A stretch of 64,000 nucleotides of DNA from Trichomonas vaginalis G3 (GCF_026262505.1 NC_067207.1:34440082-34504081); one strand, 5' to 3'. Positions 53,504-62,985 are shown, counted from the first letter of the stretch. Notes: generated from the letters alone by a model not told the origin. Program-made: numbers and translations.

Positions 53504-53924
53504 ATGAGCTTGTCAAAATCAGAGCGAGAGTCTATTATATTAAATGACGCAAGAGGAATACAACATCCTTTCTATTACGTAAGTCAGAGTAAAGATGGTA
53601 AAATATACGTAAGAAAAAGAAAGGTTCCATTAGCGAATGCAGAGAGCGACAACATTAAGGTGCATGGCAAGGGTGAAGTCCACGAAGCCTTCTTTCAAAC
53701 TGAAAAGTCAATAGAACAGAAGAAAAGAAGCCAGATGTACTTTCAATAACGAACCAAGAGCTTATTGCAAAGTTCGTGAATTTCATTGAAAAACAAACCG
53801 AGTCAAAGAACCTGACCCGCCAGTGAAAGAAGTTGAGACAAAAGAGAATGTACAGTTCATTGAAAATGTCAAGAAACAACTTCCACCACGAATGCCAAGA
53901 AGAAGAGTGAGAATAATGAAGTAA
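53504..53924 (+). pseudogene. Polinton part B: small basic protein, broken
   Basis: The start MSLSKSERESIILNDARGIQ with HPFYYVSQSKDGKIYVRKRK has a beta-hairpin look; the end is strongly basic (RMPRRRVRIMK). About one interruption. A basic tip fits a DNA-binding or capsid-core protein, which is inference. It precedes the capsid-like gene by 27 bp. Confidence 0.4.
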
Positions 53925-53951
53925 ATAGATATTTTTATCTGAAGTAAATAC

Positions 53952-55519
53952 ATGCAGAACGAACAGTTAAACGAATTTACTCCAGCAGAGCATATTCATC
54001 AGATTCGCTCATATTTCGATATCATAGACAATGCAGTTCAAATTGGTGACACTAATAGAAAATATTCTGACGCAAAGATTCCATCACAACCTGGAACTGC
54101 TAAAGATAACACATGGGTAACATTCAATCTCTCACCTCCTGGTGAAAATATGTTGGACCTTTACAATACATTCATTACGTATAAAATGGAAGGTCAATTT
54201 ATTGTAGATAAAGAAATTGGTTCAGGTTCCAATAAAACAAACCCACCAGGATTTTGGATTGGTTTCGATGACGCTTTCTATGCAGTTGCTGGATATCAAA
54301 TCCTTGCAAATGGTCGTATCGTATATTCTCAAGACAACGCAAGAGAAGAAGCATATATAACTTCAAACTCACAAACTACCGAACAAATAAAGAAAGTAGA
54401 TGTTTTTCAAAGACTCGACATGAAGATGTATGGAGTCATTCGGGAACATGCAGAACAGGACAAATTGTTAGTGGTCCAATTACAGCAGGAAAATCATTTG
54501 ATTTTAAGCTTCGTTTAAGAATTCCTGTTAGAAGATTCCTTCCATTAGAAGCTATTCGATTTATTCCAGCTTTTGCAGGAAACATTCAGCTTAAAGTAAA
54601 GTTCAGTAGCGACGCCTTACAATGCACATCTATATCTGTAAATGATATCATTGCTTTCAATCCAACTCTTAAAGTTGCATTTGCTTCAGATTCAAATCCA
54701 CCGACAAATAAATTTGTTCCATGGAATGAACCATTCACTATGATAACGAAGGCAAGAAGCTAGTGGAACAGTTACTATTACAACTGTAACCCAGCAACTA
54801 TTTCGAACAAAGATGGATTTTAATGAATGTTTCATTCATCCAAAGTCATTCTCTTTAGACCCTAACATTTATACAGAACTTGTAGAACATTATACAAACG
54901 AGGCTTTATGTTTTCCTGTTAAAGTTATGGATTGGATTCCTATGGACGGTTCATTCTCAAAGAATACAGATAGTTCAAGTGCAACATTTACAGCAGCTTA
55001 TACGCCTATTAATGTTAAAAGTATTTGGGCACTATTTAGAAAGAAAGACAACTATTATGTTAATTTTGAGAACCCTAAGTTTAAATATCTTCAGCTTTCC
55101 ATGGGAGCTTATGGAAATATGCCTGCAGAACCTGAAAAATCATATGGACCTGTATTTTATGAAATGGTTGCGAACGCTGCAATACAAACAATGATATGAT
55201 AGGATTTAATGAAGATGTTATGAGGTCATTGGTGGATGATGGTAGTGTGGAACATAAATGGGATAGCTATGACAACACACATTTCTTATGTGGTTTTCCA
55301 ACAGAAGTGGACTTTTGCTTCCAGCAAGGTCAAACATCTACTGCTCCAATAACATACAAATTGTCTGTTAAAGGACCTATTGAACTAGCAACTGAAAATG
55401 TACCAAAGCCACTTATTGGATTTATGAGGGATTGTTGCTTTGCCATTCAGGTGCGTGCTAATGGACCAATAATAAGATTAGATGACTATAACTTAGCTAC
55501 GGACGACAGTGAGGAATAA
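53952..55519 (+). pseudogene. Polinton part B: capsid-like gene (lineage 2), broken
   Basis: About 520 codons. N-terminal segments (NTWVTFNLSPPGENMLDLYN, GFWIGFDDAFYAVAGYQILA, QLQQENHLILSFV) and C-terminal ones (WIPMDGSFSKNTDSS, GFMRDCCFAIQVRANGPI) suggest a beta-rich virion protein of double-jelly-roll size. A middle segment matches the lineage 1 gene at 26563-28162. Its position next to small basic and membrane-anchored proteins also fits a capsid gene. About two interruptions. The leader is ATTTTTATCTGAAGTAAAT-type. A noisy copy lies at 45.9-47.7 kb. Confidence 0.6.
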
Positions 55520-55549
55520 AGGATGAACGTTTATTTTTAAAGCTTATAA

Positions 55550-56008
55550 ATGAGTTCTTCATCAAGCTCTCGTGAACCTTCACCATCTATGAAACAAACT
55601 TTACCAAACGATTATGGAGCACCTATTGAATATTTCTTACGAGCTGCACAATGGCAAAGAGCAGTCTCACCAAGGTTAGGTGTTCCACCAGCTCCTGTCA
55701 AAAATAGCATTTGGTCAAGTCCTTATATAAGATATGGTCTCCCACTAGGTTTGCTAGCTACAGCAGGAGCAGTTATGATGTTGAAAAGAAATAAAGCAAA
55801 TGTTGTAAATAATACTGAAGTAGCTGAAGTTAAACAAACTCCAACACCTTCGCCAAAACCAACGCCTTCACAAGCAAAACCTTCAATGACTCCTGAACCT
55901 ATGGAAGTACAAACTCCTGTTCAAAAGTCAACTCCTAAACCGACTCCAACATTTAAACCAGAACCTACTCCTCAAATAAATCGTAAAACTCCTGCGTTTC
56001 CTTACTGA
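55550..56008 (+). CDS. Polinton part B: proline-rich protein with one membrane segment
   Basis: An open frame of 152 residues: a serine-rich start, a hydrophobic stretch near residues 63-77 (GLPLGLLATAGAVMML) followed by positive residues (KRNK), and a long proline/threonine-rich tail (PTPSPKPTPSQAKPSMTPEP). One membrane pass with a disordered tail is the simplest reading. Its place after the capsid-like gene suggests a virion or exit function. Part of it is repeated, inverted, before the gap. Confidence 0.55.
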   Translation: MSSSSSSREPSPSMKQTLPNDYGAPIEYFLRAAQWQRAVSPRLGVPPAPVKNSIWSSPYIRYGLPLGLLATAGAVMMLKRNKANVVNNTEVAEVKQTPTPSPKPTPSQAKPSMTPEPMEVQTPVQKSTPKPTPTFKPEPTPQINRKTPAFPY

Positions 56009-56056
56009 AAAAATAACGTTATTTTTATTTAATATTAAAATTTTTATTTGATTGAA

Positions 56057-56293
56057 ATGACGACTAAAGTCACTGAAGCAATGAAACAAAAGTTTTTGGT
56101 AGAATACATTAAATCAGGAACTATTCCAGAAGGTTTTTACATTCATACTATGAAGGATGGTAGAGTTCAGTTTAGAAAGATAAAGCAACCATTAGATAGA
56201 GAAGGTATTTTGAGAAAGATTAAACTTCATGAGGACAACATTGCTGAACTTAAGAAGAAGTTAGAAGAGTTGGAGAAAGGAAGAGAGTTATAA
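56057..56293 (+). CDS. Polinton part B: 78-residue protein, unknown
   Basis: The start MTTKVTEAMKQKFLVEYIKS was chosen because the upstream in-frame codon is TTG. GFYIHTMKDGRVQFRKIKQP looks like a short beta hairpin, and the end is a coiled coil (KLHEDNIAELKKKLEELEKG). It resembles the start of the gene at 53504 in the same hairpin pattern (DGKIYVRKRKVPL). The function is unknown. Confidence 0.5.
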   Translation: MTTKVTEAMKQKFLVEYIKSGTIPEGFYIHTMKDGRVQFRKIKQPLDREGILRKIKLHEDNIAELKKKLEELEKGREL

Positions 56294-56456
56294 AGCAATG
56301 AATTCAACAGGTTAGAAAAGAGGTTAGATATCGGGTTAGATCTAACCTTCTACCCTAAATTTATTTTTGTGCTATGTTTTCATACGTGTCGGGTGGTGAT
56401 ATCATTAATTTTTTATTTTATTTTTAAGTTTACTGAAAATTTTTATTTGGATGTAA
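56294..56456. repeat. Spacer with a TTAGATCTAA palindrome
   Basis: A single diverged block, GGTTAGATATCGGGTTAGAT then CTAACC, of the same type as the repeats in part A, followed by AT-rich leader DNA. Confidence 0.5.
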
Positions 56457-56741
56457 ATGACAGAACAAAAGCAACTCATTCGAATTCCACAGTATAACAA
56501 ACATACATTTAAACATTTATTCTTCCTTCCTGAGCATAACATGTTCTTTCAAATACATCCGAGACCAGTTGACTTTTCATTGACTGTGTATAAAGATAGA
56601 AATAGTTATATCATTAAACCATACGATGACGAAGGTAAGTTATGTAAATTGTACGTTAAGAAGTTAGAGAAAGTTTATGGCTTCAAGTATGACTACAATA
56701 GGGTTAACACTGATGATGAAGATATTGAGGAAAATTTATGA
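56457..56741 (+). CDS. Polinton part B: 94-residue protein of a small family
   Basis: An open frame, MTEQKQLIRIPQYNKHTFKH, with a beta-rich core (FFQIHPRPVDFSLTVYKD) and an acidic tail. Relatives in this window are 44100-44420 and the C-terminal domain of the HNH gene at 29913-30500. A stand-alone copy plus a fusion to a nuclease suggests a nucleic-acid-binding or regulatory domain; this is inference. Confidence 0.55.
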   Translation: MTEQKQLIRIPQYNKHTFKHLFFLPEHNMFFQIHPRPVDFSLTVYKDRNSYIIKPYDDEGKLCKLYVKKLEKVYGFKYDYNRVNTDDEDIEENL

Positions 56742-56881
56742 GAACATTAGTGAAGTCGTTAGTGAGAACGATAGTGAGAACGTTTATTTTTTACATTAGT
56801 GAGTTCGTTAGTGAAGTGGTTGGCGGCTTTGTAAATATTTAAGGTTAAATTAGTTTTTGCGTTCATGTTGTAAAATATACG

Positions 56882-57289
56882 TTAACGGTTTTGTAAAGTG
56901 TCAAATTCACAAGTATTGGGTAAGGTGGAACGCAGTGCCACAGTACCCAAGACTTGTATACTAACTTCTTTATCCGAAAGTTTTGATAGAATGTCTTTTC
57001 TAACTGTTTCTTTAAGTTCATCATTGTACGATTTATTGATATCAACATCTATAATCGTTAAATTCGAAATTTTATTTACTAATAAAGCCATACCAGTTTT
57101 CCTTCCTCTCCCTCCATCATATTTGAGGTAGTTATGTAAATCAATCTTGTTTTCACCAATTCTTTCGTTGAGGGTTTTAGTTTCTGCCATAACTAATTCC
57201 TCAGCTAATTCCTCAACTAATTCCTCAACTAACGAATCAACTTTTTCATCAGAAACGATATAGTTGCTGTTGTTGTTTGTTGCTGTCAT
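56882..57289 (-). pseudogene. Polinton part B: primase (AEP-type) N-terminal piece
   Basis: After an acidic N-terminus with EELVEELAEELV, the stretch GMALLVNKISNLTIIDVDIN has the DxD pattern of archaeo-eukaryotic primases, with a following helix (DELKETVRKDILSKL). The end is degraded. Together with the D5-type remnant at 48060 it suggests a former primase-helicase gene in this lineage; I do not join them. Confidence 0.45.
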
Positions 57290-57355
57290 TTATATAGGAA
57301 TAAAAAATAAAAAATAATTTTAAAACTAACTTTATTTTTGGACTACATCAAATTT

Positions 57356-58771
57356 CATCCTCCTATGTTGTTGTCAAAATGTCATGTTGTCACATTTTTT
57401 CAGAGAAGTTAAATTACCTGGTGACCTGGTGACCTGGTGACCCTATCAGTTCTTCAAAAATAATGAATAAATGCCATCCTCCTATGTTGTTGTCAAAATG
57501 TCATGTTGTCACATTTTTTCAGAAAAGTTAAATTACCTGGTGACCTGGTGACCTGGTGACCCTATCAGTTCTTCAAAAATAATGAATAAATGCCATCCTC
57601 CTATGTTGTTGTCAAAATGTCATGTTGTCACATTTTTTCAGAAAAGTTAAATTACCTGGTGACCTGGTGACCTGGTGACCCTATCAGTTCTTCAAAAATA
57701 ATGAATAAATGCCATCCTCCTATGTTGTTGTCAAAATGTCATGTTGTCACATTTTTTCAGAAAAGTTAAATTACCTGGTGACCTGGTGACCTGGTGACCC
57801 TATCAGTTCTTCAAAAATAATGAATAAATGCCATCCTCCTATGTTGTTGTCAAAATGTCATGTTGTCACATTTTTTCAGAAAAGTTAAATTACCTGGTGA
57901 CCTGGTGACCTGGTGACCCTATCAGTTCTTCAAAAATAATGAATAAATGCCATCCTCCTATGTTGTTGTCAAAATGTCATGTTGTCACATTTTTTCAGAA
58001 AAGTTAAATTACCTGGTGACCTGGTGACCTGGTGACCCTATCAGTTCTTCAAAAATAATGAATAAATGCCATCCTCCTATGTTGTTGTCAAAATGTCATG
58101 TTGTCACATTTTTTCAGAAAAGTTAAATTACCTGGTGACCTGGTGACCTGGTGACCCTATCAGTTCTTCAAAAATAATGAATAAATGCCATCCTCCTATG
58201 TTGTTGTCAAAATGTCATGTTGTCACATTTTTTCAGAAAAGTTAAATTACCTGGTGACCTGGTGACCTGGTGACCCTATCAGTTCTTCAAAAATAATGAA
58301 TAAATGCCATCCTCCTATGTTGTTGTCAAAATGTCATGTTGTCACATTTTTTCAGAAAAGTTAAATTACCTGGTGACCTGGTGACCTGGTGACCCTATCA
58401 GTTCTTCAAAAATAATGAATAAATGCCATCCTCCTATGTTGTTGTCAAAATGTCATGTTGTCACATTTTTTCAGAAAAGTTAAATTACCTGGTGACCTGG
58501 TGACCTGGTGACCCTATCAGTTCTTCAAAAATAATGAATAAATGCCATCCTCCTATGTTGTTGTCAAAATGTCATGTTGTCACATTTTTTCAGAAAAGTT
58601 AAATTACCTGGTGACCTGGTGACCTGGTGACCCTATCAGTTCTTCAAAAATAATGAATAAATGCCATCCTCCTATGTTGTTGTCAAAATGTCATGTTGTC
58701 ACATTTTTTCAGAAAAGTTAAATTACCTGGTGACCTGGTGACCTGGTGACCCTATCAGTTCTTCAAAAATA
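57356..58771. repeat. 119-bp satellite, 12 near-identical copies
   Basis: Units start at 57356, 57475, 57594 and so on every 119 bp, the last at 58665. Each holds CATCCTCCTATGTTGTTGTC, AAATGTCATGTTGTCACATT, a threefold CCTGGTGA run and CTATCAGTTCTTCAAAAAT. Copies 2-12 look identical; the first differs by at least one base. A single diverged copy lies at about 59770-59850. There is no coding frame through it. Confidence 0.95.
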
Positions 58772-58840
58772 ATTCATTAGTTAGAAAAATAACGCTAATT
58801 TTATTTTTATATCTTTTTTATTTTGTATGTAAAGACAGTA

Positions 58841-59452
58841 ATGACAAACATTGAGTTTGAAACAGTTAGAAAGATAGACGATGACACCAAAGTGGTTAGA
58901 ATAGGTGATTTAAACGTAAGATACTCAAAGAAATACAACAAATATTCTTTGTCAGACATTATATCTCCATCTGAAAAGAAAACAAACGACTGGGTTAGAA
59001 ATGCTTCAACTCAGAAAATTTTGACAAGAAATCCTGAGCTTATGATATCAGTAGCATTTCATGGAACAAGAGCATATCTTATAGACAAAAGTCTTATACC
59101 AATAGTTTTGTTATGGTTAGACCCAGTTGTTGGATATAACTTCATAACATATGGTTCATTCGATACGGAACGTTGCAGTGAAGGCTTACTTTACATCGTT
59201 CAGAAACCGAAGGACTTCAACACAAAAAGATATAAGATAGGAAGGACATATAATATAACTCAAAGATATGACAGTACAGTCAATAGAGTCAAGGTTGTGT
59301 TTGTTAATGATATGAGAGCTGCTGAAACAGAACTGCTTGAAGTTTTTGAGAAAATGTATGGTGCTCCCATAAAAGGTAAAGAAACGTTTGAAGTAGATGA
59401 GATAGATAAAGCTATAAAATTATTTGACGAAGTTGCTGAAAAATACATGTAA
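58841..59452 (+). CDS. Polinton part C: KilA-N plus T5orf172 (GIY-YIG-like) protein
   Basis: An open frame of 203 residues; the start MTNIEFETVRKID was chosen over the in-frame TTG at 58823. The N-terminal half is a KilA-N-type domain (RIGDLNVRYSKKYNKYSLSD, then DWVRNASTQKIL). The C-terminal half is a T5orf172/MUG113-type domain (LLYIVQKPKDF, KRYKIGRTYNITQRYDSTV, AAETELLEVFEKMYGA), a GIY-YIG nuclease relative. This pairing is known from large DNA viruses and phages. It follows the satellite by 70 bp and shares the TTTATTTTTAT leader. Confidence 0.8.
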   Translation: MTNIEFETVRKIDDDTKVVRIGDLNVRYSKKYNKYSLSDIISPSEKKTNDWVRNASTQKILTRNPELMISVAFHGTRAYLIDKSLIPIVLLWLDPVVGYNFITYGSFDTERCSEGLLYIVQKPKDFNTKRYKIGRTYNITQRYDSTVNRVKVVFVNDMRAAETELLEVFEKMYGAPIKGKETFEVDEIDKAIKLFDEVAEKYM

Positions 59453-59528
59453 AGCGTTTATTTTTGGTCTTTTGTGAAAGTCAGAAAATAAAGTTAGTTT
59501 TAAAATTATTTTGTATGAAATGACAGAT

Positions 59529-59717
59529 ATGTCAACATCAGAGAACACAACAACTGCTATCTTTCATGAAGCCATAAATGAAGAATACGAATACATACAA
59601 TATAACAAACAATTGAGACTCATTCGTTCGGTCAAAGATGACATGTACCAAATGCAAAGTATAATGAATGCTCTTCGTTCTACAAAGCAAGAGGTGAGAT
59701 CTCACTTCTTCACCTAA
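59529..59717 (+). pseudogene. Polinton part C: truncated relative of the KilA-N-type gene at 32922-33727
   Basis: The first 50 or so residues (MSTSENTTTAIFHEA, QYNKQLRLIRSVKDDMYQMQ) closely match the N-terminus of the gene at 33727. Only this N-terminal part remains; the DNA beyond it belongs to the TTTTTGGGTCATTTACA and satellite-type repeats. Confidence 0.7.
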
Positions 59718-59928
59718 ACATTATTTTTGGGTCATTTACACTCATTACGATGAAGTCATGACAAATCATTTTCCATGTTGTTGTCAAAATGTCATGTTGT
59801 CTCATTTTTTCAGAGAAGTTGAATGACCTGGGAGCACATGGTAACATGGTGTTATGATTTGAATTAATTATTGAATAACCTGAAAACCATTAACGATAAA
59901 ATAACTGATAACAAAAATTTTTATATAA
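59718..59928. repeat. Mixed repeat spacer
   Basis: Contains a TTATTTTTGGGTCATTTACA block like those at 23165 and 35450 and one diverged copy of the 119-bp satellite unit, then AT-rich leader DNA. Confidence 0.6.
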
Positions 59929-60093
59929 ATGAATACCCCGCAAGCTCAAAATTTACCACGAATCATAACAAGGGAGGAAACGATAAAAATGCTGCGAGAA
60001 CTTGCTAAAAATAACAAACCACTAAAACTGAGAAAATGTGGTTATGCAGTAATGATGGAAAGAGAGATGTTGTCAAAGAAAAATAAAAATTAA
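59929..60093 (+). CDS. Polinton part C: 54-residue protein, unknown
   Basis: A short open frame, MNTPQAQNLPRIITREETIK, then LRELAKNNKPLKLRKCGYAV. It follows an AAATTTTTATATAA leader like its neighbours. Basic, no family recognised. Confidence 0.4.
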   Translation: MNTPQAQNLPRIITREETIKMLRELAKNNKPLKLRKCGYAVMMEREMLSKKNKN

Positions 60094-60109
60094 TTTTGGA
60101 TTGAGTTTA

Positions 60110-60351
60110 AAAATTCATCTTTATTAAATTCATCTCTTCCAATCAATTTATTTATTCTATTAAATTCTTTTATTTTTGCTTCACTTAGTTTAATGATTGA
60201 ACGTAAGTTTCTAATTTTTCGATTATTTCTTTATCGTTTTCAACCTCACCGCATTTGGCTTCTTTTTGTAATAGCATATTTTTGATTTAATTCTGTTTAG
60301 TTTCTTTTTATATTCATCGTCTGGACTCTTGGCTGCTTCGTTGTCACTCAT
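60110..60351 (-). pseudogene. Polinton part C: decayed small gene
   Basis: The minus strand from an ATG at 60351 begins MSDNEAAKSPDDEYKKKLNR, with the usual leader before it, and then loses its frame. The rest is lysine- and glutamate-rich remnant. Unidentified. Confidence 0.3.
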
Positions 60352-60426
60352 TTCTTACGAAATAAAAAAAATTAAATATTATTTAAATATAATGGAGTAA
60401 TAAAATAAATCGGAATTTCTATTAAT

Positions 60427-61904
60427 TTATTCAACTTCAACTAATACATTGCCGTTAATATATCTAACAAATTCAGCTATTGTGTCAAATCTTCGTCTTC
60501 TTTTTGTCATTGATTTATCAGTTTTTCCATAATCGAGATGAATCAAAACTTTATCCCCTTGTTTAAAATTCATGAGCCCCGAATTAATTTGTTCACGTTT
60601 AACATCATTCAACCTTTCCATTTGCTTTCTAATATATTCCCATTCTTTTGAAATAACATTTTTCATTTCCACCGGTTTCATGTTTATTGTTCTATGCCAT
60701 GTATTATTATAATAATATACTAACTGTTGTATGATGGAGTCATGATTTCCATCCCAGTATATCTGACCGTTAACCCCTAACGCATCTCTAAGAGTTCTCA
60801 TTACGCATCAACTATTTTATTATGAAACGTATATGGAGAGGATGAAAAGTAAAAATTAATTTGTGGGAAATAATGAGCCATAGCTGCCTGAAATCCTTTA
60901 TCACTATCACCCCTGATATTATCTACTCTTTCATGCTCTAGTAAGTATTGAATAGCTCTTCTTGTTTCCTGTTCTGTTTTCCCTTTCACCGGAATGCAAT
61001 ATAAATATCTTGTGTTAATGTTAATGGCAAATAAATAAGTAACGTTTCCTTTTGAATATTCCAGATGATCGATTTCGTATGAATATGGATATGGAGCAAA
61101 TGAAGGGCGACTAAATTTTTCCTTTAACGGTTGAATTTTTGGGTCAGTTGGTTTATTTAATATCTTGAAATCCCTTTTAAAATCTTTTTGCTTCTTTAAT
61201 GTTTGAAATGGATATAATAAAGTGAATGATGAAGTATTAACTGCTGGAGGAGGTACTACTGCTGGAGGAGGTACTACTGCTGGAGGTTTTGGTGTTGTGA
61301 GTGGTTTAATTTTATCTGCTTTGATTTTGGATGATGATGTTGTGGAATTCATTCCACCTTTCATTAATTCCGGATGTATTTTATTCATTTGTTTTAAATA
61401 TGCTGTATATAAAGGTTTGATATACTTTCCTGCTTCGAGTTTATGTTGAAGGATGAATTCCAAAAGTTGATCTTCATTTAAAAGTTGGGCTGAATGTGGT
61501 TTAACTAATGAATCATAAATTAAAGCTTGTGCATCATTTTTGGTCTGAAGGACCCGGGCGTTTTGTTTCTTTGTTTTTTGTGGCTCAGGATTATATAATT
61601 TATATAATTCATCAATATCTTCTTCTGTTAATACTTCATTTTTGAAATCTTTCAAATGTTTAAGTTGTGATTTAGTTTTTTCCTTTGTATATTCATTATT
61701 TTTAATTTTATCTTTAATTTTAGAAATTATTTCATTATGATATTTCAAAAATTCATTATCATAATATGAATAATAATAATCCATATCATCATCCGTTATA
61801 TTTTCATCATATTTTTGGAGATATGCTTTTAAATCATAATAACTAAGAAAATTTTGATCACGTACTAAATCATCAATTAAATTTTCTAAATCTACGTTAT
61901 CCAT
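60427..61904 (-). pseudogene. Polinton part C: retroviral-type integrase (second lineage), broken
   Basis: An N-terminal helical extension of about 180 residues, a proline-rich linker (KPPAVVPPPAVVPPPAV), and a catalytic core with SYEIDHLEYSKGNVTYLFAI, VDNIRGDSDKGFQAA and, at the third acidic region, NKIVDA followed by RTLRDALG. A basic C-terminal part follows (FKQGDKVLIHLDYGKTDKS). It is clearly different from the integrase at 40604. About one interruption. The surrounding DNA is more AT-rich than parts A and B. Confidence 0.8.
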
Positions 61905-61966
61905 TTATATAAAAATAAAATAAATGTTTTAAGGGTGCCCACCTCTTTGATCAAGAATCAAAACCA

Positions 61967-62599
61967 TCATTCAACGGTTCCTTTTGTCGGTTGATAATAT
62001 TCCTGCAAATTATGTGCTAATAGCCATTGATATATCTTCTGTTTCGTGATATGTGGTGCATATGGTTGCTGTGTCTTTTGCAACTGAACGTCTTGAATTA
62101 ATCTTCCATTATTTTCTTTACATTTCTCACAATGCTTTAAAAATCTTCTTTGGTTTTTCCTTTCTGGATCATCACGGATAGAATATACTTCTTCTTTGCA
62201 AAAGGGGCAAACTTTATATCCTGTGAGTGCTTCAACGTCTGTAATTTTGTCAGCGTGAAGTTTTCCACATGGACTCTGTGTTAATAAAATATTTACTGTT
62301 TCAAATTCTGGATCTATCATTATTGATTCCACTAATGGAAAGTCTACCTTGTTAATGTCTACGTCTTCTGGTTGAGGGTCACAATAATAAAAATCAATAT
62401 TAACGTTTAACATTCTTGCTAACCTCTCACTTTCTGATGAAATGTCAAATCCTTCATATGCATCTATGGCTTCATTTAAATAACTTCTACGAGTTTTAGG
62501 ATTAACACCATCAGGAATGTTATAGAAGCGTTTAAATAACCTTCTACCTTCGGCTCTTATTTGATTATCATTCATTTTAGCTGTTCCATTTTTGTTCAT
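61967..62599 (-). CDS. Polinton part C: zinc-ribbon protein, unknown
   Basis: An open frame of 210 residues. A four-cysteine ribbon, CPFCKEEVYSIRD and then HCEKCKENN, lies near residues 130-165; a further CGKLHAD motif precedes it. The N-terminal half has a helical run (EAIDAYEGFDISSESERLAR). It lies 62 bp upstream of the integrase on the same strand and may help replication or integration; no family was recognised. Confidence 0.55.
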   Translation of the reverse strand: MNKNGTAKMNDNQIRAEGRRLFKRFYNIPDGVNPKTRRSYLNEAIDAYEGFDISSESERLARMLNVNIDFYYCDPQPEDVDINKVDFPLVESIMIDPEFETVNILLTQSPCGKLHADKITDVEALTGYKVCPFCKEEVYSIRDDPERKNQRRFLKHCEKCKENNGRLIQDVQLQKTQQPYAPHITKQKIYQWLLAHNLQEYYQPTKGTVE

Positions 62600-62660
62600 T
62601 TATGTAAGAATAAAAATAAAGTTTATTTTTTTTAAAGTCCGAGACTCAGAGAGTCCAGGG

Positions 62661-62985
62661 CTAAAGTCCATAAAATGAATTAAGAACACATAAATTTTTA
62701 TCATCTGCGACGTGACGAATACATTTTAATTTACTCAAGAATGCGTACCCTGATACATTAAATCTAATTCCTGTCTTATTTAATTTCACAACTTTGAAAA
62801 GGAATGTATGAATAGCTATAAAATGATGAGATGATGTTTTATGGGTTGCTTCCATTTTTTCTGAAATAAATGAATAAATATAATGTTTATAAGTTTTCAT
62901 ATCTTTTATGTTCTTAATAACGAATGGTATAGACCTTTCAACTTCGTCTTCCTTCGGTGCAATTCTCTTACCTTCTAAAATTAAT
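62661..62985 (-). pseudogene. Incomplete frame at the right edge of the Polinton block
   Basis: The minus strand has about 108 codons of coding character (GKRIAPKEDEVERSIPFVIK, FKVVKLNKTGIRFNVSGYAF) without a clear start. It runs to TTTAGCCCTGGACTCTCTGA, a hairpin-bearing block that may be the element's edge. Whether it is a host gene cut by the insertion or a Polinton gene is undecided. Confidence 0.35.

Larger units (their letters stand above)
21932..62680. mobile_element. Composite of at least three Polinton/Maverick lineages (fossil)
   Basis: About 40 kb carrying Polinton hallmark genes: two retroviral-type integrases, a protein-primed polymerase B and a divergent relative, an A32/FtsK-type packaging ATPase, two capsid-like genes and several KilA-N genes. 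Part A is about 21932-43915, part B about 43916-57300 and part C about 57300-62680. The edges are inferred from a change of composition, from the poly(A) boundary at left, and from TAGCCCTG occurring near both edges (about 21962, and inverted near 62660). No full-length terminal inverted repeats could be verified. Most core genes are broken, by roughly 15-20 interruptions overall, while several small genes stay open. Near-identical tandem repeats suggest a fairly young insertion. An assembly gap lies inside. Confidence 0.85.
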
